Shown in pieces: positions 56,347 through 64,000 of a stretch of DNA of 64,000 bases. Position 1 is the first letter of the stretch, and the number at the start of each line of letters is the position of its first letter. The position numbers were made by a program, and so were the translations under genes. The notes below the pieces were generated by a model that had not been told where the DNA came from, searched no databases, and was given only the letters and a program-made list of their open reading frames with translations. Source of the stretch: Hansfordia pulvinata (taxonomy: Eukaryota; Ascomycota; Sordariomycetes; Xylariales); assembly GCA_006538405.1 (NCBI GenBank), contig BJKQ01000007.1:2294001-2358000 (forward strand), read 5' to 3'.

Positions 56347-57888
56347 ATGGACGACTCTGGCCTGCCCGGCCCAGCTGCCACCGGCGCTGGTGAGACGCAG
56401 GGCCACCACCATCAGCCGCCGCCGCCGCCTCAAGAGCACCACGCCCGCCATGATGCGCCTGCCACCGCCCCGATCCCTCCCTTCCCCGCAATGACTGCCC
56501 TCTCAGCCATGACCGGCAAGCCTGGTGCTACACTCCCCTCAGTGCTTGGTCGGAATGGTCACGAGCCCTCCTCCTCCTCCTACGTCCCGCCATCATCCTA
56601 CCTCAGACCCGATTCCCGGGACGCAGCCTACCGTCACCCATGAGTCCCATCGACGAAGAGCAGATGCAAGGCCTGGTACGTGCGCACTCCTGTCCTCCCC
56701 CGGCCCAGTATCGTCCCGCGAGTCTCAGACCCCTCCCAAGTGCCATCACCCCGCAACCAATCTGTGGCCATTTGCCCCCTCAACAACCCGGACGACACGC
56801 CGCTGACCAAGAATCGCCTGTTCAGAAAGGCCTTCGCGACTTCCTTCGTGTCAGGACCAGCTACGATGTCCTACCTCTCTCTTTTCGACTCATCGTACTC
56901 GACAACGACCTTTTGATCAAGAAGAGCTTGGATATCCTCTCACAAAACGGTACTTTCCGGCATTCGAGTCTCAAGATCTGTGCTCGCATAGCTAATCTCT
57001 CCATGCCAGGCATCGTTTCGGCACCTCTCTGGGATTCGCGCCATTCTAGGTTCGCTGGCCTGCTTACCAGCACCGACTACATCAACCTCATTCAGTACTA
57101 CTGTCAATTTCCCCAAGATGCTGATCACGTCGAGAAATTCAAGCTGAGCAGCCTTCGAGGTACGAGCGTCGCCCCGGCAGAGGCGCCTGGTGACTGTTGT
57201 CATGCTAATACGGAGTACTTGCAGAAATCGAAAAGGCAATCGGCGTCAACCCCATCGAAACCGTGTCCGTCCACCCGGCTCAGCCCCTGTACGAAGCACT
57301 CAGCCGCATGCTCAAGAGCCGCGCCCGGCGGATACCGCTTGTCGACGTGGACGACGAGACCGGCCGCGAAACGATTGTCAGCGTCATCACTCAATACCGG
57401 ATTCTCAAATTCATCGCCGTCAACACGGAACCTCACACAGCCCTTTTCAAGAAGACAGTGCGAGAGATTGGATTGGGCACCTACACCAACCTTGCCACAG
57501 CGTCCATGGCGGACACGGTTCTCGACGTCATCAATCTGATGGTAGTGCGCAATATTTCGGCCGTTCCCATTGTCGACAAGAACAATGTAGTCCTGAACGT
57601 CTTTGAGGCAGTGGACGTCATTCCTTGCATCCGGGCCGGTGTATACGAAGATCTACATGCCACAGTCGGAGAGGCACTGGCCAGGAGACCGGAGGACTTT
57701 CAAGGAATCTATCTGTGCCAGGAAGATGACAGGCTGGAGTCCATCTTCACGACAATCCGGCAATCAAGGGTACACAGACTGGTGGTTATGGACGACAGTT
57801 GGCACCTGCGGGCATGATCTCCCTGTCGGATATCCTGAAATACGTCCTGTTCCACGGAGAGGAGGCCGAGTACTTTCCGATCACATAG
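56347..57888 (+). CDS. SNF4: AMP-activated kinase gamma subunit Snf4 (one or two apparent frameshifts)
   Basis: The nucleotide-binding regulatory subunit of the Snf1/AMPK complex controlling carbon-source responses. Exons: 56347 (or 56640)-56675, 56826-56949, 57010-57159, 57225-57888. Conserved blocks are SPIDEEQMQGL, FLRVRTSYDVLPLSFRLIVLDNDLLIKKSLDIL, IVSAPLWDSRHSRFAGLLTSTDYINLIQYY, EKAIGVNPIETVSVHPAQPLYEALSRMLKSRARRIPLVD, TIVSVITQYRILKFIAVN, MADTVLDVINLMVVRNISAVPIVDKNN and SRVHRLVVMDD: four CBS motifs in two pairs. Near the end GGG at 57810-57812 needs one more G to give HLRGMISLSDILKYVLFHGEEAEYFPIT and the TAG at 57886-57888. The N-terminus is uncertain: ATG 56640 gives 324 residues; ATG 56347 gives about 422 if one C is added at CCC 56637-56639, joining RDSRDAAYRHP-type sequence to MSPIDEEQ. 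I favour the longer form. Confidence 0.92.
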
Positions 57889-58673
57889 AGAGGCTGCATG
57901 CATCTGTCTTGGAGATTACCGCGGGTATTGGAAAAGGCGTCCGGGGAAAGGAAACAAGAGGGCATGGCTCGGGCATAGGGCGGGGTCTGGCGTACGGGAT
58001 ACCAAATCATCAACTGCATGCGATCGGACTTTCTCGACTGCTCCCTCTTCCTACGGAATTTTGCTCTATCCCAGGACACACCATGCACGACGGACTGGGC
58101 ATGTCGTCTGGGGGCAGCAATGGGTTATGATATTTAACGACAATAGTTTGCTGACAATGACAACAAAGTGACCACAATCTGCCAGTCCTGGCTTCGTGCG
58201 GAGGACAAATGGCTGGGTACGTTGACCTTGAGAGGAGCAGATGTAAGTATCTGATCTGGGGCCCGCGGCTCGGCTACGGTGCGATGTGGGCGAGGATCCC
58301 GGCCGCGGAAGAGTGATTTCCGAAGCTGGCGGCGCGGGAGGCGGGGGTGAATGTCGGCAAGCGTCCATGATCGTACAAACGGCCCGAGACCCAGTACATG
58401 AAGCTCTTTTGTTCGTGTATCTACATAGGCAGGCACCGGCCGCAGCTATGCGATGCTCATGGATTCTGACTAGTGATGTGAAGGCCTCGTTTGGATCCTG
58501 ATACGACACTACCTTAGGTATACTTACCTATACTTCGCCTCAGCGCGAGTGAGAGGCAGGAACCCCCCCTCGCGGCTACCCGTGGACCGCGCCAAGACCG
58601 CTGCCCGTCCCTGAACAAAGGAAAGCGCAACGCCCGGTTTGCACCTGCAGATCTTGCGCACCCAAGTTCCAAG
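57889..58673. other. Intergenic region between SNF4 and the RhoGAP gene
   Basis: About 785 bases, tandem orientation. No gene seen. ACCTTAGGTATACTTACC near 58510-58528 belongs to the dispersed oligomer family. Confidence 0.5.
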
Positions 58674-61600
58674 ATGGCGGGCAACCGCGTCAGATCGCAG
58701 AGTTCTGTAGCAGTGGCCCGTTGGGCATCCTCTCGATCGACATTTTCTCCACCCTGCCTCTTCCAAACCCGTCAACGGGCCCCCAGTTGTCACCATCTTC
58801 AACGAGCCTGGACTCTCGCTGGGTATTGTCTCTCTTGTCCAGTCCGATGCAGTCGTACCACCACGAGACCGCGCCGTCTGTCCCTTCGGCCAAGGGCAAA
58901 GAGCGAGCCAGCGGACTCGACAGACCCCTATCGCACTCGGCTCCCTTTCCTCGCAAGACCACTCGCCACCGAAGAAGACCACTGTCACATACAACCTTTA
59001 CAAGACCTTCAACTGGCCAGGATGACGAACTATACCCGCTTGAAGAGGGTCAGGCCTTTCAAGCGACAGCTATCCATTCTGAGCCTCGGCACAAAAGCAG
59101 CACGACCTGGACCACGTCGAGTCTCGGCGATCCGGGGTTACTAAACGGGGGTGACGAGATCGACACACGAGAGCGCTTCGTCCACGAATACAACAGACTG
59201 GCTACAAAGGTGTGTGTCGCATCTCGTCAGGTATCCTTTGATGAGTCTGACAAGCGTACAGTACGGATTTCGACACGTGGTAGCGGACTTGAACGCAGGC
59301 ATCGTGCCCCCGCCCAGTAGCAATTCCACTTCCCAGAGGAGAGGTAGCTGGTTTGCAAAGATCATGCGGCAGACTGCGCCGGTAACATCGTCTCGGGGCC
59401 ATAAAGATGCGGGCCAACAGAATGGTACTCGTTCGAGAAGCGTTAGCGGTCTTGCTGCTGCCATGGTCCACAGCTTGCATAAGGACCCTGCAAAAAACGA
59501 AGATATTTCCAGCATGATAAGGCTCTGTGGCAAGAGTCTTCTCTACTTGCCTTCCGAGTATGCCCCCGGTCCACTACTTTTGCCGACTTGTTTGCGAGCC
59601 ACGGCGCAAGCAATCGTGCAACAGGGTCAGTCCCCGCCTCCAGCCGCTTGTGACCCGCACTGACATCCATTAGTCGACGTTCGAGGCATATTCCGTGTGA
59701 ATGGATCCGTACGCATCGTCGCGGCCCTGCATGCTTATTACTTCGCCAATGACAAAGACACTGGCGAGTTCGCCGGCACTATCCGGGTTCCGAATTTGCC
59801 CACCCATATATCGTACGGCATCCACGATGTGGCATCGGCCTTTAAACGATTCCTAGGAGACCTCGCGGGAGGGATACTTGGCTCGTTGACAGTATTTGAT
59901 GCTCTGGTTGCGATCCACACTCAGCTGCCCCCCGACCCGGAGTTACTCAAGACGAAAGAATCCAAGCTTCGAGCCAGACTCATTGCGCTCGCTATCGGCA
60001 CTGTCAGTTCCCAACACCGAAGAGAGCTGATTTGCGGTGTCCTGGGTCTCCTCTGTCTTGTTGGTCGTTCAGCCGAGAATGCCCCGCGCGAGGATGAGGA
60101 TGGCAGGCCTCTGCCTACGAATGACCTGATGGGCTACCAAGCGCTTGGTATCGTGTTCGGCCCGTTGCTGATCGGCGACCTGATAAACGGGTTCACTATG
60201 AAAATGATAGACCCTCTAGACGGGCTCTTGCTGCAGCAGATCCCCCTCCCAAGTCGAAGAAAGAACGCCGCGAGGAGAAATACAGGCGAAAGCATCAAAC
60301 TGTACAGAGAGCAAAAGATGATCCCAAGCCGGCCTTGATTGTGGACAAGCTTCACATTGCCAACAACATCACCGAGATGCTCCTCATTCACTGGAGGGAC
60401 ATAGTGAAACACATGCGAGATTTGGACGCCGTATACAATGATCCAAGGACGGAGTCGCCCAGCAAGCCCGGCACTAAGATAAGCAGACACCCTCCAATCT
60501 CGGAGATATTTGCCCCGGGCAGAGCAGACAACGGGAAGCTCGACTTGCCAGGAACGCCTACTCGAAGGAGGGCTGCTTCATCCGACAGCGATTCTCTACA
60601 GCAAAGGATCAGGCAGGACGACGAGTCGCTCATTGCATCCATCAATTCGAGGCCACGGTCGTTCTCAGCCCATTCGGCGTCATCAACTCACCAGGTCTCG
60701 CGTATGGCGTCATTGCATCTTCTATCACCCACAGTGGAAGAGAGCCCTGGGACTACTGATCATGATCACAATGCTAAGCAGAGCAGCGAGACCAGTCTGA
60801 CTCACCATGCAGATCGAGCGGTAAAAGATGCTCAACAGGGAAGTCCAACACAGACGCTCAGCAAGGTCGAGCTGGAGGCACCTCCCTTCGGCGCCGCAGT
60901 CGATGAAACATACGGACAGAAGGATGATTTCCAAAGACTGGAAACAATGTTTAGTCCCACCAAGCCAGCATTTTCCGACACAGAGGGGAAAAAGAGTCAA
61001 CCCGACCTCAACAGCTATATGACCAACAACATTTCCGCCCAGAAGCTTGGTTTTGACCCAGCTTCTTCTCGTAGGGGGGAAACTGCTCCAGATGAGACCA
61101 GAGGAAATGGGCACGAGGTCTCGTCCAGTAGCTCCCAAAAGTGGGAGAACCAACCATATGAAAATTCTTCAGCTGGAAGAACACCGCTTCGACATGATCT
61201 AGTCAGCAGATCTCAAAAGGCCGGCTCAACACAGCATCAGACCAACAGCGGGTCCCGATCGCAGCCGAGCGAAAACGAGCACGAGAGCAGTGTCGTATCC
61301 CCGCCGCAGCAACTCGCCGGCAAGCGATCTGTCCCTACGATTAGGAAAAGCCCCTTTGGTGCAATATTATCAGAACTTGGCTCTCTTTCTCCGAGGTCCT
61401 TACTGGCCAAATTCCCCAGGATCCAGTCTCCAGCGTCTGCACTGGATGAGCGCGGCAGCACGACAACGCCGCGGCGTTCAGTGCAGGGCGAGAACAGTGT
61501 TATAGAAGAGCCGGATGATAGGACTCCGGCAGCACTGCACGAACAAGGCCAAATAGCTAAGGCGAAGACAGAGAGCTCACTAGCAGATGCAAGCCGCCGA

Positions 61601-63198
61601 TCTGCAGACCCCAGCAAAAAGCGTAATGCGCGATACAGACTGAGCGATACAGGAGGCACTGGGTACCCTGGTGCACATGGATCCCCCGTTGAAGCATCCA
61701 GGGAGAAAATAACACTACGAAAAGCACTACGTTCTCGCCGCCAAAGCCAGGAATCACAAGGTGCTTCAAACAAGGACCCGGACGTCCCGGGCTGGAAGCG
61801 ACACATGCTGAGCGATAGTTCTTCAACGGGGCTTCGCCATGACCGACTCGTTCCTGACAGGACAAATCAGTTCAAGTCGTCTTCGCATAGTTTGGTTGAG
61901 GCATCACCTCTCCGGGGAGGTTCGGGGTCTAAGATGAAGGGTCTGACGCAAGCGCCCGATTCGGAAACCAAGAGGTCAGCATCGCGGCCAATAAGTGGTG
62001 CTGTTAAAGCGATGGCAGCAAGATTTGACAGGGCGATAATGGAATCCCCCGATCGTGGCGGGCCATTCTATCAGGTCGGTCACAAAGCAATGTGAAAGAG
62101 ACACCGAGCCTCTCATCCCGCGCTACTCCCGCATCAAGCCCAGAAAAGTCCTCAATTTCTGTCTTTTCAATGTTCAAACCTCGCACTTCCACTCCTCCTC
62201 CACCTACCATGAATGCGATACAGCATGCCGAACGGGCCCCTGCCGCACCAAAGGAGGCCGCAGTATACATGGACAGAACCCCGGTTCCTTTCTCGAAGCA
62301 GCCGACTGGAACCACCGAGGCAAGGCCCCGATTTGCAAACCTGTCCCTCCGGCCCACCGGATTCATCTTCTCTGCCGCCAGAAATGAACCCCGGAATGCC
62401 CCAGCTCAGCAGGTGCCCGCCCGCGATCGAGAACTCAGCAGAGCGCCACATCTGGGAACCATGGTGCCACAGGCTCAAGAGCCGCCCGTCGCCCAGCATC
62501 TCGTTTTTGCACGGCCTTCTTCGGATAGGTCGTCCATGTCGCATGACTTCAGTCTTGAACCGAGCCAAGAGCGCGGTCTTGTCCGATCGGGCAGTGGGAA
62601 CTCCATTCTTCACTCGCAGATACGCAGCCTGCGGCAACAATTGGAGAACAAGAGCGAGGAGGTGAACCACCTCCGGCGCCAGATTGAGACGCGTGATAGT
62701 CTGGACTTTGGGACTCTGAGCGAGCAGCTGCGGGAAGCGAACCGCCAGTGCAGCATGTGGCGCAAGAGGGCGGAATCAGCAGAGCGGCGTTTGGCAGTTG
62801 TAGAAAGGTTCACGGCTCGGGTGAAAGGCCTGAGAGATGCGGGAAGCCAGGAAACTGAGAGGGACTGCCGATCGAGTCCCAATGCAAGCATAGCCCTGGA
62901 TCAGGCAGCCCTGGATCATGGGTGGAGGAGACCCAAACAAAGCTCGTCTGCCACAGACCACACGGAGGAGCGGGATATCTTTCGAGCACGCTTGCGTGGC
63001 AACATGGAGAGCAAACGTCACGGGGTGTTCATGGGAGATGGCACGGGATTCGAGACTGATGGCAAGGTCTTTGAGGATTCTGCCCATGGTCGTGAGAGCC
63101 CTATGGGACCAGGTAGCGTGGGTGTTACAGGACAGTCGGCGGAGCTGTGGAATGAGGTCGACAAGTTCTTGCGAGAGAGCAGTTCCTGGGGCTTGTGA
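58674..63198 (+). CDS. Large RhoGAP-domain protein with C-terminal coiled coil (two to three apparent frameshifts)
   Basis: A GTPase-activating protein for Rho-type GTPases, probably acting in polarity or wall signalling. Exons: 58674-59209, 59262-59625 and 59674-63198. Exon 1 carries a Ser/Pro-rich region and DTRERFVHEYNRLATK; exon 2 begins YGFRHVVADLNAG and includes IRLCGKSLLYLPSEY. The RhoGAP domain starts at VDVRGIFRVNGSVRIV, with the arginine finger in GIFRVNG, and continues through LPTHISYGIHDVASAFKRFLGDL and DLMGYQALGIVFGPLLIGD. At CCC 60248-60250 one added C joins QQIPLP to KSKKERREEKYRRK and on to VDKLHIANNITEMLLIHWRD. After a long disordered Ser-rich region, a second break near CCCCC 62046-62050 joins to VKETPSLSSRATP. 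A coiled coil (HSQIRSLRQQLENKSEEVNHLRRQIETRDS) follows at about 62610-62830. The start is uncertain: ATG 58674 fits if one C is added at 58780-58784. Corrected length is about 1475 residues. Confidence 0.88.
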
Positions 63199-63641
63199 GG
63201 GATTTGAGAAGGGTTCTCTCATCGTGCGGGCGAAGCATAGAGTCATGGTGGTTTTGATTTTGGAACATAGCTGTGTCCCTTTCCAGGGATAAGCGCGAGT
63301 GCAACCAAGAAAGTGAGTGACGACTCGGCGCAAGGCGGCGGAATTAATCTTGTGAGAATTATTACGAATTTTATGTTAGAGAAGGCATGGCATTGATACA
63401 GTAGGCAGGCTCAAGCCGTTCGAAATTTGGACACGACAAGCTGCAGTGTCATAGGTGATGGGGGCCGCCCCTATCTCGGTAATCTTGACAAGCCGAAAGG
63501 TGTGCAGGCGAACCCCAAAGGGAACAGAGAGAGCACTGCCAGTTGCGTTGACAGTACGGACGGGAGCAAAAGCAAAGGAGCCATCATTACACAGGGGCTC
63601 GGGGGCCGCTGAGACGGCAAAAGTAAATGATCAAGGAATCT
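63199..63641. other. 3' flank between RhoGAP gene and tRNA-Met
   Basis: About 440 bases without any gene that I can see; lower GC than the coding block. Confidence 0.45.
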
Positions 63642-63740
63642 TGTCCTCGGTGAGGCTCGAACTCACGACCTTTGGATATCCCAATTTTGAATTGAGTCAT
63701 TCTATGAGACCAACGCTCTAACCAACTGAGCCACGAAGAC
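63642..63740 (-). tRNA. tRNA-Met(CAT): tRNA-Met (elongator, anticodon CAU) with 25-bp intron
   Basis: Minus-strand exons 63703-63740 and 63642-63677; intron 63678-63702. The acceptor stem GTCTTCG pairs with CGAGGAC (one G-U) and the discriminator is A. The D arm GCTC...GAGC, anticodon loop CTCATA and T arm GTGAG-TTCGAGC-CTCAC are all intact. The anticodon stem TTGGT/TCCAA has the U31-U39 mismatch that is also present in yeast elongator tRNA-Met, and the T-loop TTCGAGC together with this stem argues for elongator rather than initiator. The intron lies after position 37, the canonical place for eukaryotic tRNA introns. Confidence 0.93.
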
Positions 63741-64000
63741 TGATCGGATGATTTGTTGAAGGAGCAGCTTCTTACGCTTGTATAATACTGCTGCTTCTCC
63801 GGTCCGTCTCCCTGTCCCTTTTCCTCCACCCCGGGTCAGACTTGAACGGGTGGGCGCTTCTGCTCGCACAGCGGGGTAGCAAGCACAGAAAGGACTCGGG
63901 CTTCGAGCAAATCTTGAGAGAGCAAATGTGATTTAAAACAACCATTTCACGAAGCAGGTTCTGGGAACCCGGCGCAAGTGGGATGTCACTCAATGTCGTG
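63741..64000. other. Window end, no gene seen
   Basis: 260 bases after the tRNA with no recognisable coding or RNA gene. Confidence 0.4.

Noticed and set aside
1..64000. CRISPR arrays, bacterial operons or prophage-type defence systems
   Set aside because: No regularly spaced repeats of that kind and no bacterial gene signals; the window is fungal nuclear DNA.

Overview
The window is nuclear DNA of a GC-rich filamentous ascomycete (Pezizomycotina, most likely Sordariomycetes). The evidence is short GT-AG introns with CTAAC/CTGAC-type branch sites, an alkaline-type set of fungal genes (Zn2Cys6 regulator, Dfg5/Dcw1 wall enzyme, Vac8, Snf4), long pyrimidine-rich 5' leaders, and intergenic DNA full of TACGAGTA/TACCTACC-type oligomers and microsatellites. 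It is not bacterial: most long open frames are GC-driven shadows, and the real genes are spliced.

Layout, left to right. 1-2073: the C-terminal part of a dolichol kinase (Sec59) whose start lies outside the window. 5446-8062: a seven-exon Zn2Cys6/fungal_trans transcription factor. 13158-15252: a 14-TM-type drug/toxin efflux MFS transporter. 17946-19205: a one-TM, otherwise disordered protein of unknown function. 21555-22054 (minus): a small membrane protein. 22055-34274: about 12 kb with no recognisable gene, rich in microsatellites, G/C tracts and short palindromes. 34275-35061: a small secreted protein. 35971-36040 (minus): tRNA-Gly(GCC). From about 38 kb the window becomes a dense block of conserved housekeeping genes: SET/Vps75-type histone chaperone (38592-39739), GH76 Dfg5/Dcw1 (42206-44308), mitochondrial IF-3 (44773-45630, minus), inner-membrane protease Imp1 (46458-47271), Vac8 (47901-49984, minus), then after a 6 kb gap AMPK gamma subunit Snf4 (56347-57888), a large RhoGAP protein (58674-63198) and an intron-containing elongator tRNA-Met (63642-63740, minus).

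Mobile or fold-back elements: a 162-bp MITE with about 38-bp terminal inverted repeats and a TA target duplication (11149-11310), a near-perfect long hairpin at 16262-16343, and a 96-bp element with 20-bp perfect inverted ends (29493-29588).

The most striking signal is technical. Eight genes are broken by what looks like the loss of exactly one base, nearly always inside a run of G or C. In each case adding one base restores a frame that matches the family. This points to consensus errors in a long-read assembly rather than pseudogenes. Annotators should not split these genes. I found no convincing new biological system; the mobile elements, the gene-poor 12 kb and the two unidentified lineage-type proteins are the most worthwhile follow-ups.
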